NCBI RefSeq assembly: GCF_012184385.1
Contig: NZ_VSRL01000062.1
Location: 1 to 39,501 of the forward strand
Direction of reading: 5' to 3'
Length of the DNA: 39,501 nucleotides
From: Lentzea indica
GTDB lineage: Bacteria; Actinomycetota; Actinomycetes; Mycobacteriales; Pseudonocardiaceae
Part shown: in pieces, positions 23,776-38,398 of the stretch
How the letters are laid out: each line of letters opens with the position of its first letter
How positions within the stretch are numbered: position 1 is the stretch's first letter
The notes under the pieces: generated by a model
The model's database searches: none
The model's input: the letters and a program-made list of their open reading frames with translations, nothing else
What the model was told of the DNA's origin: nothing
Made by a program: the position numbers and the translations under genes

Positions 23776-23820
23776 AGTATACGTAACACCATTGACGTCA
23801 CACGTCATACGAGTTACGTT
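23776..23820. promoter_or_regulatory. Interlocked divergent promoters of gntR and the GH141-like gene
   Basis: Plus strand: TTGACG (23792-23797), 17 bp, TACGTT (23815-23820). Minus strand: TATACT (23781-23776). Between and over them are TGACGTCA (23793-23800) and an inverted CGTAAC/GTTACG pair (23782-23787, 23813-23818), candidate GntR sites. The remaining leader to 24098 (about 280 bp) holds no gene I can support. Confidence 0.6.
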
Positions 23821-24068
23821 CGCGTTGTTCTGGACCGGCCGGACGGCCGGCTGCGCGAACGCCACCGCGCCGACTGCCGCCGACCGGATCGGCTGATTTC
23901 GTTTGTGCACCGGAGCGCGCCGCACGCGACGCCGGTGCCGGCCACCTGGTGAACGAACCGCGGCGACCCCGAACAGCGTGAGTCTCTCCGCCGTGGTCAA
24001 AACCTCGACCCACAGCAGGTCCACAAAGGACACACGTATCTGCCCCGTCCGCCGCCACGGGAGGCTGA

Positions 24069-26474
<2,406 letters not shown>

Positions 26475-26480
26475 ACATGC

Positions 26481-26529
26481 CATGAAGGGCGCCTTCACCG
26501 ACCTCAGGTGGATGAAGGCGCCCTTCATG
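26481..26529. terminator. 49-bp palindromic repeat, copy 2 (convergent gene ends)
   Basis: Arms of 23 bp with two mismatches around CA; outer arm CATGAAGGGCGCCTTC. It differs from copy 1 by a paired T-to-C and A-to-G change that keeps the stem. It lies 6 bp after the GH141-like stop and 10 bp from the GH6 stop. Confidence 0.8.
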
Positions 26530-26539
26530 GACGTGCGCG

Positions 26540-27964
<1,425 letters not shown>

Positions 27965-28012
27965 TCAGGTCCTCGCAGCGTCGTTGCTTGCGGTACAGGT
28001 CCGGCGGATTTG

Positions 28013-28026
28013 TGAGAGCGCTCCCA
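28013..28026. promoter_or_regulatory. CebR-type operator upstream of GH6
   Basis: TGAGAGCGCTCCCA, one mismatch from the CebR box TGGGAGCGCTCCCA. It lies 48 bp before the GH6 start codon and downstream of the predicted GH6 -10 box, so a bound repressor could act as a roadblock. Confidence 0.78.
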
Positions 28027-28079
28027 CGTGCGGCAGGAACTGGCTCGCCGCACGGAAAATGTCAGTGCGGGCTCGGGCC

Positions 28080-28108
28080 AACGTAGCCACGACACCATCG
28101 CGCGTCAA
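28080..28108 (-). promoter_or_regulatory. Predicted GH6 promoter
   Basis: On the minus strand TTGACG (28108-28103), a 17-bp spacer and TACGTT (28085-28080), the same hexamers as the GH141 promoter. The composite operator starts one base upstream of -35. Confidence 0.7.
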
Positions 28109-28109
28109 C

Positions 28110-28136
28110 GCTAAAAATGTTAGCGCTAACTTTAGC
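28110..28136. promoter_or_regulatory. Composite operator (GTTAGCGCTAAC core with GCTAAA/TTTAGC arms)
   Basis: Perfect 12-bp palindrome GTTAGCGCTAAC at 28119-28130 flanked by GCTAAA (28110-28115) and TTTAGC (28131-28136). Same order and nearly the same spacing as the site at 21621-21654. Confidence 0.78.
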
Positions 28137-28192
28137 AATGGCCATTCGACAGCACGTCACGAGAAGGCGCTCCACTGTTTCGATGTGCAGAT

Positions 28193-28206
28193 TGGGAGCG
28201 CTCCCT
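28193..28206. promoter_or_regulatory. CebR-type operator between GH6 and GH10
   Basis: TGGGAGCGCTCCCT, one end mismatch from the CebR box. It is upstream of the GH10 xylanase, about 340 bp before its start. I see no convincing -35/-10 pair for GH10 near it. Confidence 0.72.
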
Positions 28207-28260
28207 TCTTTTTGTAGCCCGTTCAGCTCAATCTCGCCGCAAAATCGCCGACGCCTTCTT

Positions 28261-28272
28261 GTGAGCGCGAAC
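28261..28272. promoter_or_regulatory. Degenerate GTGAGCGCGAAC operator-like site
   Basis: One base from GTGAGCGCTAAC, the core at 21633. No outer arms are present. May be a weak auxiliary site in the xylanase leader. Confidence 0.4.
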
Positions 28273-28343
28273 ACGAAGCTGCCACACTCCAGCACAGCAT
28301 GCCCACTCACCACGCTCATCGCACGTGAGCGAAGGAGAAGGCA

Positions 28344-29922
<1,579 letters not shown>

Positions 29923-30008
29923 CGTCCCGATCCACACAACCGGCGGGGACGGCCCTGCGGATCGGACGAGAAGTCCGCTGCGGGGCCTCCCCTGCCCTCG
30001 GGGAGACG

Positions 30009-31418
30009 ATGATGGCGACGACGACACGAAGGTTCTGGACACACCTCGCCGTGGTGGTGGGCCTGATCTTGACGGTGACCACCCCAGCACGGGCGGACAA
30101 CCCGATCGTGCAACACATCTACACCGCCGACCCGGCACCGTTGGTCCACAACGGACGGGTCTACCTCTACACCGGGCACGACGAGGACGGCTCCACCTGG
30201 TTCACCATGAAGGAGTGGCGGGTCTGGTCCTCCGCCGACATGGTGAACTGGACCGACCACGGCTCCCCCATGAGCCTCGCGACCTTCAGCTGGGCGAAAC
30301 AGGACGCGTGGGCCGGCCAGGCCGTGGAACGCAACGGCAAGTTCTACTGGTACGTCCCCGTCGTCACCAAGGCCACCGGACGCCCCGCCATCGGTGTCGG
30401 CGTCTCCGACAGCCCCACCGGCCCGTTCCGCGACGCCCTCGGCCGTCCCCTGGTGGAGAACGGCGAGATCGACCCGTCGGTCATGATCGACGACGACGGC
30501 CAGGCGTACCTGTACTGGGGCAACCCGAACCTCTCGTACGTCCGCCTCAACACCGACATGATCTCCTACTCGGGCGGCATCAACAGGATCCCGCTCACCA
30601 CGGCAGGGTTCGGCACCCGCACCGGTGACCCCAACCGGCCCACCCTCTACGAGGAAGGGCCCTGGGTCTACAAGCGCAACGGCATGTACTACAACGTCTT
30701 CGCCGCCAAGTGCTGCTCGGAGTTCATCGCCTACTCCACGTCTCCCGGCCCCACCGGCCCGTGGACCTACCGCGGCACCGTGATGCCCACCCAGGGCAGC
30801 AGCTTCACCAACCACCCCGGCATCATCGACTTCAAGGGCAGCTCGTACTTCTTCTACCACAACGGCGCGCTGCCCGGCGGTGGCGGCTTCACCCGCTCCG
30901 TCGCCGTCGAGAAGTTCAGCTACAACGCCGACGGCACCATCCCGACCATGAACATGACGACGGCCGGACCACCGCCAGCGGACACGCTCAACCCCTACGG
31001 CCGCCAGGAAGCCGAGACGATCGCGTGGGGCAACGGCATCGAGACCGAGGCCGCCAGCGAAGGCGGCATGAACGTCGGTTTCATCAACAACGGCGACTAC
31101 ATCAAGGTGAAGAACGTTGCCTTCGGTTCCGGCGCAACGCTCTTCGCCGCCCGCGTCGCGTCCACCACGGCCGGCAGTTCCATCGAGGTCCGCTCCGGCA
31201 GCCCGACCGGTGCTCTGGCCGGCCGCTGCACGGTGCCCAACACGGGCGGCTGGCAAACGTGGACCACCGTCTCGTGCCCGGTGAGCGGGTTGACCGGCAC
31301 CCGTGACCTCTACCTGAGGTTCAGCGGCGGCAACAACTATCTGCTCAACATGAACTGGTGGCAGTTCGGCTCGGGCGGCATGAGCCCGCAGCTCGACCCG
31401 AAGCCCGGTGCCCAATGA
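30009..31418 (+). CDS. Secreted GH43 arabinoxylan arabinofuranohydrolase with CBM6
   Basis: A 469-residue secreted enzyme. Two adjacent ATGs (30009, 30012) follow GGGAG at 30001-30005. Signal peptide to about residue 29. GH43 domain about 30-325: Asp41 (TADPAPLVHNG), the Asp of GEIDPSVMIDDDG and the Glu of LYEEGPWVYKRNG are the usual base, pKa modulator and acid. The overall pattern (GHDEDGSTWFTMKEWRVWSS) is that of XynD/AXH-type enzymes that remove arabinose from arabinoxylan. A CBM6 follows (about 335-455: RQEAETIAWGNGIETEA, ending NMNWWQF). The stop overlaps the next start by ATGA. Confidence 0.93.
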   Translation: MMATTTRRFWTHLAVVVGLILTVTTPARADNPIVQHIYTADPAPLVHNGRVYLYTGHDEDGSTWFTMKEWRVWSSADMVNWTDHGSPMSLATFSWAKQDAWAGQAVERNGKFYWYVPVVTKATGRPAIGVGVSDSPTGPFRDALGRPLVENGEIDPSVMIDDDGQAYLYWGNPNLSYVRLNTDMISYSGGINRIPLTTAGFGTRTGDPNRPTLYEEGPWVYKRNGMYYNVFAAKCCSEFIAYSTSPGPTGPWTYRGTVMPTQGSSFTNHPGIIDFKGSSYFFYHNGALPGGGGFTRSVAVEKFSYNADGTIPTMNMTTAGPPPADTLNPYGRQEAETIAWGNGIETEAASEGGMNVGFINNGDYIKVKNVAFGSGATLFAARVASTTAGSSIEVRSGSPTGALAGRCTVPNTGGWQTWTTVSCPVSGLTGTRDLYLRFSGGNNYLLNMNWWQFGSGGMSPQLDPKPGAQ

Positions 31419-32722
31419 ACACCCGTTCGCACCCGGACAGGTTCGGCATCATCGCGCTCATCGCGGCGCTGGTGCTGCTTATCGCCGCCGTCGCGCTGTC
31501 GCTGGTGCCGCAACCGGCACTGGCGGCGTCGCTGGTCCGGGTCACGAGCTTCGGCACCAACCCGACCGGCCTGAACATGTACGTCTACGTGCCGGACAGG
31601 GTCGCGGCGCGTCCGGCGATGCTGGTGATGGTGCACTACTGCACCGGATCCGCGGACGCCGTCCACAACGGCAACGGACGTGACTACGTCACCGGCGCGG
31701 ACCGGTACGGGTACGTGATCGTCTACCCGGAGGCGACGAGGGACGGCCGCTGCTTCGACGTGTCCACGGCCAACGCGTTGCGCCGCAACGGAGGCAGCGA
31801 CTCCACCGGGATCATGTCGATGGTGTCGCACGCACGCCAGCGCTACAACGTGGACCCGGCGCGCATTGTCGTGGCGGGCTTCTCGTCCGGCGCGATGATG
31901 ACCAACGTGCTGGCCGCCCAGTACCCGGACGTGTTCAGTGCGGGCTCGGCGTTCTCCGGCGTCCCTGCCGGCTGCTTCGCGACGACGAACGGGTCGCTGT
32001 GGAACAGCCAGTGCTCGGGCGGGAACCTGCTGAAGTCCCCTCAGCAGTGGGGCGACCAGGCGAGGGCGATGTATCCGGGCTACACCGGCCGTTACCCGCG
32101 AATGCAGCTGTGGCACGGCACGACCGACACCACGCTGGCGTACCCGAACTTCGGTGAACAGCTCGACCAGTGGACCAACCTCCACGCGGTGAGCAGGACG
32201 CCGTCGTCGACCGACCAGCCTCAGCAGAGCTGGACCCGCACCCGCTACGGCACCACCGGCGCCGCCGCGGCCGTCGAGGGCATCAGCATCCAGGGCACCG
32301 GGCACAGCCTGCCGATGGCGGGAATGCTCGCGTATTCGATCGCCTTCCTCGGTCTGGACACCACTCCGCCCACCACAACAACCACAACAACGCCGGTGCC
32401 TCCCGGCGAGTGCGCGGTGACCGTCTCGGTCAGCGCCTGGAACACCGGCCTGACCGAGACGATCACCATCACCAACACGTCCACCGCCGCGGTGAACGGC
32501 TGGCAGCTGCGGTTCACGCTGCCGGGCGGACAGGCCATCACGGGCGGTTGGAGCGCCGCCTACTCCCCCGCCACCGGCCAGGTGACCGCGCGCAACGCCG
32601 ACTACAACGCGCAAATACCGCCGAACGGTTCGGTGTCGATCGGCTTCCAGGCCACGCACACCGGCGACAGCGCACCCGCCGGCGGTTTCACGCTCAACGA
32701 CGTGCGGTGCGCCGTGAGTTGA
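31415..32722 (+). CDS. Secreted CE1 acetylxylan/feruloyl esterase with CBM2
   Basis: A 435-residue secreted esterase, ATG 31415 coupled to the GH43-CBM6 stop. Signal peptide to about residue 38. The alpha/beta-hydrolase domain (about 39-312) has GFSSG with nucleophile Ser157, an Asp in [10 protein letters not shown] and His in GTGHSLP; the layout is that of PHB-depolymerase-like CE1 acetylxylan esterases. A Thr linker and CBM2 (about 330-435) follow. It deacetylates or deferuloylates xylan to give GH10 access. Its CBM2 closely resembles that of the esterase at 35704. Confidence 0.9.
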   Translation: MNTRSHPDRFGIIALIAALVLLIAAVALSLVPQPALAASLVRVTSFGTNPTGLNMYVYVPDRVAARPAMLVMVHYCTGSADAVHNGNGRDYVTGADRYGYVIVYPEATRDGRCFDVSTANALRRNGGSDSTGIMSMVSHARQRYNVDPARIVVAGFSSGAMMTNVLAAQYPDVFSAGSAFSGVPAGCFATTNGSLWNSQCSGGNLLKSPQQWGDQARAMYPGYTGRYPRMQLWHGTTDTTLAYPNFGEQLDQWTNLHAVSRTPSSTDQPQQSWTRTRYGTTGAAAAVEGISIQGTGHSLPMAGMLAYSIAFLGLDTTPPTTTTTTTPVPPGECAVTVSVSAWNTGLTETITITNTSTAAVNGWQLRFTLPGGQAITGGWSAAYSPATGQVTARNADYNAQIPPNGSVSIGFQATHTGDSAPAGGFTLNDVRCAVS

Positions 32723-32740
32723 CCGTCCTCGACCGATCCC

Positions 32741-32767
32741 CACTCCTGGTGGCCACCACCAGGAGTG
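32741..32767 (+). terminator. Hairpin between CE1 and GH95
   Basis: Perfect 12-bp stem CACTCCTGGTGG / CCACCAGGAGTG with a 3-nt loop in the 79-bp gap. No T-tract. It may end most transcripts before GH95 or protect the upstream message. Confidence 0.68.
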
Positions 32768-32801
32768 CTTCAACGACCGCGAAACCCATTGGAGGACCGG
32801 C

Positions 32802-35657
32802 ATGTCCGACCTGAACCGGCGGCAGCTCATGAAGCTCGGCGCGGGTGTCGTGCTGACGCAGGCAGGGTGGACAGCGACCGCCAACGCCGCCTCTTCCGCA
32901 CCCGCCGACGTGCGCGCGATCAACGACCTCGCGCTGTGGTACGACCGCTCGGCCGGCTCCGACTGGCTGCGCGCGCTGCCGGTGGGCAACGGCCGTCTCG
33001 GCGCGATGGTGTTCGGCAACACCGACACCGAACGCCTGCAGCTCAACGAGGACACGGTCTGGGCGGGCGGTCCCCACGACTACAGCAACCCGCGCGGCGC
33101 GGGCGCGCTCGGCCAGATCAGACAGCTCGTGTTCAACAACCAGTGGACGCAGGCGCAGACGCTGATCGACCAGGCGATGCTGGGCAACCCGGCCGGTCAG
33201 CTCGCCTACCAGCCGGTCGGCGATCTCAGGCTGACGCTGCCTTCCGCGAGCGTGTCCGGGTACCAGCGGTGGCTCGATCTCACGACGGCGACGACCGTGG
33301 TGACCTACACGGCGAACAACGTGCGCTATCGGCGCGAAGTGTTCGCGAGCGCGCCGGACCAGGTGATCGCCGTGCGCCTGACCGCGGAGACACCGGGCTC
33401 GATCTCGTTCACGGCTTCGTTCAGCTCACCACAGCGCACGACGGCGTCCACTGTGGACGGCACGACGATCGCACTGGACGGCATCTCCGGCGCCCAGCGC
33501 GGAATCGCGGGCACGGTCCGGTTCCTGGCGCTGGCCAGAGCGGTGGCGGAAGGCGGCACCACCAGCAGCTCCGGTGGCACGTTGCGCGTGTCCAACGCCA
33601 ACGCGGTCACCGTGCTGATCTCCATCGGTACCAGCTACGTCGACTTCCGCACGGTCAACGGCGACTACCAGGGCATCGCGCGCAGCCGCCTGAACGCCGC
33701 GCAGGGCATCGCGTACGACACCCTGCGGGCCCGGCACGTCGCTGACTACCAGGCGCTGTTCGGGCGGGTCGCCCTCGACCTCGGGCGCACGGCGGCGGCA
33801 GACCAGCCGACCGACGTCCGCATCACCCGGCACGCGAGCACCAGCGACCCGCAGTTCTCCGTCCTGCTGTTCCAGTACGGCAGGTACCTGCTGATCTCGT
33901 CGTCCCGCCCCGGCACGCAACCGGCGAACCTGCAAGGCATCTGGAACGACCAGATGGCCCCGTCGTGGGACTCGAAGTACACCCTGAACGCCAACCTGCC
34001 GATGAACTACTGGCACGCGGACACCACGAACCTCGGCGAGTGCTACCTGCCGGTGTTCCGCATGATCAACGATCTCACGGTCACCGGCGGCCGCACGGCT
34101 CAGGTGCAGTACAACGCCCGCGGCTGGGTCACCCACCACAACACCGACGCCTGGCGCGGTTCCTCGGTCGTCGACTTCGCCGCGGCCGGCATGTGGCAGA
34201 CGGGCGGTGCGTGGCTCTCGACGATGATCTGGGACCACTACCGCTTCACCGGCGACGTGAACTTCCTGCGCACGTACTACCCGGCGCTCAAGGGTTGCGC
34301 GCAGTTCTTCCTCGACACGCTCGTGACCGAGCCGAGCCTCGGGTACCTCGTCACCAACCCGTCGAACTCGCCGGAGCTCAACCACCACACGAACGCCAGC
34401 GTGTGCGCCGGGCCGACGATGGACATGCAGATCCTCCGCGACCTGTTCGACGGCTGCGCCGCCGCGTCCGAGGTGCTGGGTGTCGACGCCGACTTCCGCA
34501 CGCAGGTGCGGGCGGCCCGGCAGCGGCTCGCGCCGACGAAGGTCGGCTCGCGCGGCAACGTCATGGAATGGCTCCACGACTGGGTGGAGACCGAGCCGAA
34601 CCACCGGCACGTCTCGCACCTCTACGGCCTGCATCCGAGCAACCAGATCACCAGGCGCGGCACTCCCCAGCTGCACACCGCGGCCCGCAGGACGCTCGAG
34701 CTGCGCGGCGACGACGGCACGGGGTGGTCGCTCGCCTGGAAGATCAATTTCTGGGCGCGGCTGGAGGAAGGCGGCAGGGCGCACGACCTCATCCGCTCCC
34801 TCGTGAGAACGGACCGCCTCGCGCCCAACATGTTCGACCTGCACCCGCCGTTCCAGATCGACGGCAACTTCGGCGCGACCTCCGGCATCGCCGAAATGCT
34901 GCTGCACAGCCACAACGGCGAGCTGCACGTGCTGCCCGCGCTGCCACCGGCCTGGCCCGCCGGCAGCGTCACGGGTCTGCGCGGGCGCGGCGGGTACACG
35001 GTCGGCGCGACCTGGAGTGCCGACGGTGCCATCACGGTGTCCGTCACGCCGGACCGCGACGGCACGGTCCGCATCCGGAACCGGATCTTCTCCGGCACCT
35101 ACGAGCTGCGGGACACGACCACCGGCACCGTGATCCAACCGGCGGAGCCGGAGCCCGGCGTCGCCGAGTTCACCGTCCTGACCGGACACACCTACCGCGC
35201 GACCGGCAAGGGAACGGGATCGGGACCGGTGGTCCGGCCGGGGGTGTACTACCGCCTCGTCGCCCGGCACAGCGGGAAGTACGCGGACATCAGCGGCGTG
35301 TCCACCGCGGCGGGCGCGCGGTTGCAGCAGTGGTCGCAGACCACCGGGCTCAACCAGCAGTTCGACTTCCTCGACGCGGGCGGTGGCTACTACCGGATCC
35401 GGGCCAGGCACAGCGGTCTCGTGCTCCAGGTCGCGAGCTCGAGCAACGGCGCCGACATCACCCAGCAGAACGACACCGGCGCGACCAGCCAGCAGTGGCG
35501 CGTGGCCGACCAGGGCGGCGGGGTGATCAGCCTGGTCAACCGGCAGAGCGGCCTGGCCATGGACGTCTGGGAGGCATCGGCCGCCGACGGCGCCCGGATC
35601 TCCCAGTGGACCTCGTCCGGGGCCGAGAACCAGCGATTCCAACTCCAAGCAGTGTGA
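32802..35657 (+). CDS. Secreted GH95 alpha-L-fucosidase/alpha-L-galactosidase with RICIN domain
   Basis: A 951-residue enzyme; ATG 32802 follows GGAGG by 7 bases. The N-terminus [12 protein letters not shown] is a twin-arginine export signal, the only clear Tat substrate here. GH95 spans about 38-800: [30 protein letters not shown], Asn-x-Asn in [11 protein letters not shown], the candidate acid in [23 protein letters not shown] and [19 protein letters not shown] with the base Asp. A ricin-type domain of the QQW type (about 814-951) follows. The family removes fucose or L-galactose from xyloglucan and xylan side chains. Which sugar is unclear. Confidence 0.94.
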   Translation: MSDLNRRQLMKLGAGVVLTQAGWTATANAASSAPADVRAINDLALWYDRSAGSDWLRALPVGNGRLGAMVFGNTDTERLQLNEDTVWAGGPHDYSNPRGAGALGQIRQLVFNNQWTQAQTLIDQAMLGNPAGQLAYQPVGDLRLTLPSASVSGYQRWLDLTTATTVVTYTANNVRYRREVFASAPDQVIAVRLTAETPGSISFTASFSSPQRTTASTVDGTTIALDGISGAQRGIAGTVRFLALARAVAEGGTTSSSGGTLRVSNANAVTVLISIGTSYVDFRTVNGDYQGIARSRLNAAQGIAYDTLRARHVADYQALFGRVALDLGRTAAADQPTDVRITRHASTSDPQFSVLLFQYGRYLLISSSRPGTQPANLQGIWNDQMAPSWDSKYTLNANLPMNYWHADTTNLGECYLPVFRMINDLTVTGGRTAQVQYNARGWVTHHNTDAWRGSSVVDFAAAGMWQTGGAWLSTMIWDHYRFTGDVNFLRTYYPALKGCAQFFLDTLVTEPSLGYLVTNPSNSPELNHHTNASVCAGPTMDMQILRDLFDGCAAASEVLGVDADFRTQVRAARQRLAPTKVGSRGNVMEWLHDWVETEPNHRHVSHLYGLHPSNQITRRGTPQLHTAARRTLELRGDDGTGWSLAWKINFWARLEEGGRAHDLIRSLVRTDRLAPNMFDLHPPFQIDGNFGATSGIAEMLLHSHNGELHVLPALPPAWPAGSVTGLRGRGGYTVGATWSADGAITVSVTPDRDGTVRIRNRIFSGTYELRDTTTGTVIQPAEPEPGVAEFTVLTGHTYRATGKGTGSGPVVRPGVYYRLVARHSGKYADISGVSTAAGARLQQWSQTTGLNQQFDFLDAGGGYYRIRARHSGLVLQVASSSNGADITQQNDTGATSQQWRVADQGGGVISLVNRQSGLAMDVWEASAADGARISQWTSSGAENQRFQLQAV

Positions 35658-35675
35658 CAACCGAAGGGGACAACG

Positions 35676-35717
35676 ATGTTCCATCAGCACAAGGGATCCT
35701 GCCATGTCCCGGCATAG
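35676..35717 (+). other. Leader ORF MFHQHKGSCHVPA overlapping the first tandem esterase start
   Basis: ATG 35676 has GAAGGGG upstream and the 13-codon ORF ends at TAG 35715-35717, overlapping the esterase start in another frame. A near copy precedes the third esterase. His/Cys-rich, so translational coupling or sensing is imaginable, but it may simply be part of the duplicated block. Confidence 0.35.
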
Positions 35718-37005
35718 GATCGTGGTCGCACTGGCGGCCGCCAGTGCCGTGGTGTTCCTGGGCGCAGCGGGAATCGCGCTCGGCGGCACGGTTCCCGAAG
35801 GCCACGTCGGCGCGATGGCGGGAACGGCGGGATGCGGCAAGCCGCCCGCACTGGCGAGCGGCCAGCACACGATCAACAGCGGTGGCCAGAACCGCTCGTT
35901 CATCCTGCGGCTGCCGCCCAACTACGACAACAACCGCCAATACCGCCTGTTCGTCGGCCTCCACTGGCGAGGCGGCACCGCGAACGACGTCGACTCCGGC
36001 GGCGGCGACGGCTACAACTGGTCGTACTACGGCCTGCGGCGGCTCTCCGACCAGGCGAACAACGGCACGATCTTCGTGGCGCCGCAAGGCAACGGCAACG
36101 GCTGGGCCAACCCGGGCGGTCAGGACACCACGTTCATCGACGACCTGGTCCGGCGGCTCGACGGCGGATTGTGCATCGACACAACGCAGCGCTACGCCGG
36201 TGGTTTCAGCTACGGCGGCGGCATGTCGTACGCGCTCGCCTGCGCCCGCGCGAACGTGTTCCGCGCGGTCGTGGTCTACTCCGGCGCGCAGCTCAGCGGC
36301 TGCGACGGCGGCAACCAGCCCATCGCCTACATGGGGATCCACGGCATCAGCGACAACGTGTTGAACATCGCCCAGGGGCGCGGGTTGCGCGACAGGTTCG
36401 TGCGCAACAACGGTTGTACCGCCCAGAATCCGCGCGAACCGAGTCAGGGCAGCAGGACCCACATCGTCACCGCCTACAGCGGCTGCCGGGCCGGCTATCC
36501 CGTGGTGTGGGCGGCGTTCGACGGCGGTCACACACCGGCCCCGATCGACGGCGGGGGCGACGGCTGGCGGACCTGGACGTCCGGCGAGGCGTGGAAGTTC
36601 ATCAGCCAGTTCGGGGGCGGTGGCACCACTACCACCACGACCACGACCACGACCAGCACCACGACCACCACTCCGCCCGGTGACGCGGAGTGCAAGGTCA
36701 GCGATGCGATCAACGCGTGGAACACCGGCCTGACGTCGACCATCACCATCACGAACACGGGCACGGCGCCGATCAGCGGGTGGTCACTGGCCTTCACCCT
36801 GCCCGGCGGGCAGACGATCACGGGCGGCTGGAGTGCCGGCTACTCCCCCATGTCGGGCCAGGTGACGGCGAGAAACGTCGACTACAACGCCGACATCGCG
36901 CCGAACGCGTCGATCAGCATCGGCTTCCAGGCCACCCACACCGGCAACACCTCCGCGCCGGACTCGTTCTCCCTCAACGGCAAGACCTGCGCCATCTCCT
37001 CCTGA
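35704..37005 (+). CDS. Secreted CE1-type feruloyl/acetylxylan esterase with CBM2 (tandem copy 1)
   Basis: A 433-residue secreted esterase, ATG 35704 with AAGGGA upstream. Signal segment about 1-28 (VVALAAASAVVFLGAAG), then an alpha/beta-hydrolase domain (about 42-300): CGKPPALASGQHTI, GLHWRGGT oxyanion region, GGFSYGGGMS with nucleophile Ser169, HGISDNVLN with the Asp, and FDGGHTP with the His. Long Thr/Ser linker and CBM2 (about 328-433). This type resembles fungal-like feruloyl esterases of CE1. Begins 46 bp after GH95. Its catalytic part is nearly duplicated at 38385. Confidence 0.9.
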   Translation: MSRHRIVVALAAASAVVFLGAAGIALGGTVPEGHVGAMAGTAGCGKPPALASGQHTINSGGQNRSFILRLPPNYDNNRQYRLFVGLHWRGGTANDVDSGGGDGYNWSYYGLRRLSDQANNGTIFVAPQGNGNGWANPGGQDTTFIDDLVRRLDGGLCIDTTQRYAGGFSYGGGMSYALACARANVFRAVVVYSGAQLSGCDGGNQPIAYMGIHGISDNVLNIAQGRGLRDRFVRNNGCTAQNPREPSQGSRTHIVTAYSGCRAGYPVVWAAFDGGHTPAPIDGGGDGWRTWTSGEAWKFISQFGGGGTTTTTTTTTTSTTTTTPPGDAECKVSDAINAWNTGLTSTITITNTGTAPISGWSLAFTLPGGQTITGGWSAGYSPMSGQVTARNVDYNADIAPNASISIGFQATHTGNTSAPDSFSLNGKTCAISS

Positions 37006-37024
37006 CAGAGAGTGCGAACATCCC

Positions 37025-38326
37025 ATGCGACAGAACAACGTTCTCCGGAGGGCGCGGTGGCTGGTCGCTGCCGCGTCCACCGCCTTGCTGCTCGCCGGTG
37101 GCGGGGTGGCCGACGCACAACCGGCATCCCCTGCCACCGGCGACTCCGGCCCGGTGGCGGCCGCCTGCGGCCAGGCACCGACCCTGCGCAACGGCACCCA
37201 CACGATCCAGAGCAGCGGCAAGTCCCGTCAGTTCATCCTGAGCATCCCCGACAACTACGACCCCAACCGCCGCTACCGGCTGGTCTTCGGCTTCCACTGG
37301 TGGGGCGGCACCGCTGACCAGGTCGCCGGCGGCGGCAGTGACGGCGCGATCTACGCCCACTACGGCCTGAAGGCGCTGTCGAACAACTCGGCGATCTTCG
37401 TTGCCCCGCAGGGCATCGGCAACGCCTGGGCCAACTCCGGCGGCGAGGACGTCCGGTTCGTCGACGACATGATCAGCCGGATCGAGGGTGACCTCTGCGT
37501 CGACCCGGCGCAGCGCTTCTCGCTGGGCTTCAGCTACGGCGGCGCGATGAGCATCTCGCTCGCGTGCTCACGCCCGACCATGTTCCGCGCCATCGCCGCC
37601 ATCGCCTCACCGGGCGAGATCAGCGGGTGCTCCGGCGGCACCGCTCCCGTCGCGTACATGGGGATCCACGGCATCAGCGACAACATCGGCTCCGGACGGG
37701 GCCAGCGCGACAGGTGGGTCCGCAACAACGGCTGCACCCCGCAGAACGCACCCGAACCCGCGCGGGGCAGCAACACGCACATCACCACCTACTACTCGGG
37801 CTGCCGTGCCGGTTACCAGGTGGTCTGGGCACCCTTCGACGGCGGTCACCAGCAGGGACCGGTGGACGGGTGCGCGGGCTGTGAGAGCGGTGCCCGCAGC
37901 TGGGTCAAGACCGAGGTGTGGAAGTTCTTCACCGGCGACACCCCGCCCACCCCGACCACGTTCCGGCTGCGTGGCGAGGCCTCCGGCCGTTGCCTCGACG
38001 TCAACGCCGCCGGCACGGCCAACGGCACTCAGATGATCACGTGGGACTGCCACACCAACGCCAACCAGCAGTTCACCCAGAACGGACAAGCGCTGCAGGT
38101 GACGGGCAAGTGCCTGGACGCACCCAACAACGCGGCCTCCGGCACGCAGGTCCAGATCTGGGACTGCCACGGCGGCGCCAACCAGAACTGGAACATCAAC
38201 ACCAACGGCACCATCACCAGCGTCCAAACAGGACTGTGCCTGAACTCCGCCGGTACGGCCAACGGCGCGGCCGCGACCGTGGCGACCTGCAACGGCAGCA
38301 CCAACCAACGCTGGGCCAAGGCCTAG
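37025..38326 (+). CDS. Secreted CE1-type feruloyl/acetylxylan esterase with RICIN domain (tandem copy 2)
   Basis: A 433-residue paralogue of copy 1; ATG 37025, 19 bp after the copy 1 stop, weak GAGAG site. Signal peptide to about residue 31. The esterase domain (about 47-300) keeps GFSYGGAMS with the nucleophile Ser, HGISDN and FDGGH, but is clearly diverged from copy 1 (FHWWGGTADQV; FVDDMISRIEG; an extra CAGCESG insert before the end). A short Pro/Thr linker leads to a ricin-type lectin domain (about 310-433) with three repeats. The lectin segment is almost base-identical to that of copy 3. Confidence 0.9.
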   Translation: MRQNNVLRRARWLVAAASTALLLAGGGVADAQPASPATGDSGPVAAACGQAPTLRNGTHTIQSSGKSRQFILSIPDNYDPNRRYRLVFGFHWWGGTADQVAGGGSDGAIYAHYGLKALSNNSAIFVAPQGIGNAWANSGGEDVRFVDDMISRIEGDLCVDPAQRFSLGFSYGGAMSISLACSRPTMFRAIAAIASPGEISGCSGGTAPVAYMGIHGISDNIGSGRGQRDRWVRNNGCTPQNAPEPARGSNTHITTYYSGCRAGYQVVWAPFDGGHQQGPVDGCAGCESGARSWVKTEVWKFFTGDTPPTPTTFRLRGEASGRCLDVNAAGTANGTQMITWDCHTNANQQFTQNGQALQVTGKCLDAPNNAASGTQVQIWDCHGGANQNWNINTNGTITSVQTGLCLNSAGTANGAAATVATCNGSTNQRWAKA

Positions 38327-38356
38327 CCGACCAGTGTGACAACCGAAGGGACAACG

Positions 38357-38398
38357 ATGTTCCATCACCACAAGGGGCCCTGCCATGTCCCGGTCTAG
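38357..38398 (+). other. Leader ORF MFHHHKGPCHVPV overlapping the third tandem esterase start
   Basis: ATG 38357 with GAAGGG upstream, TAG at 38396-38398; 10 of 13 residues match the leader ORF at 35676. It lies in the block duplicated from upstream of copy 1. Confidence 0.35.
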
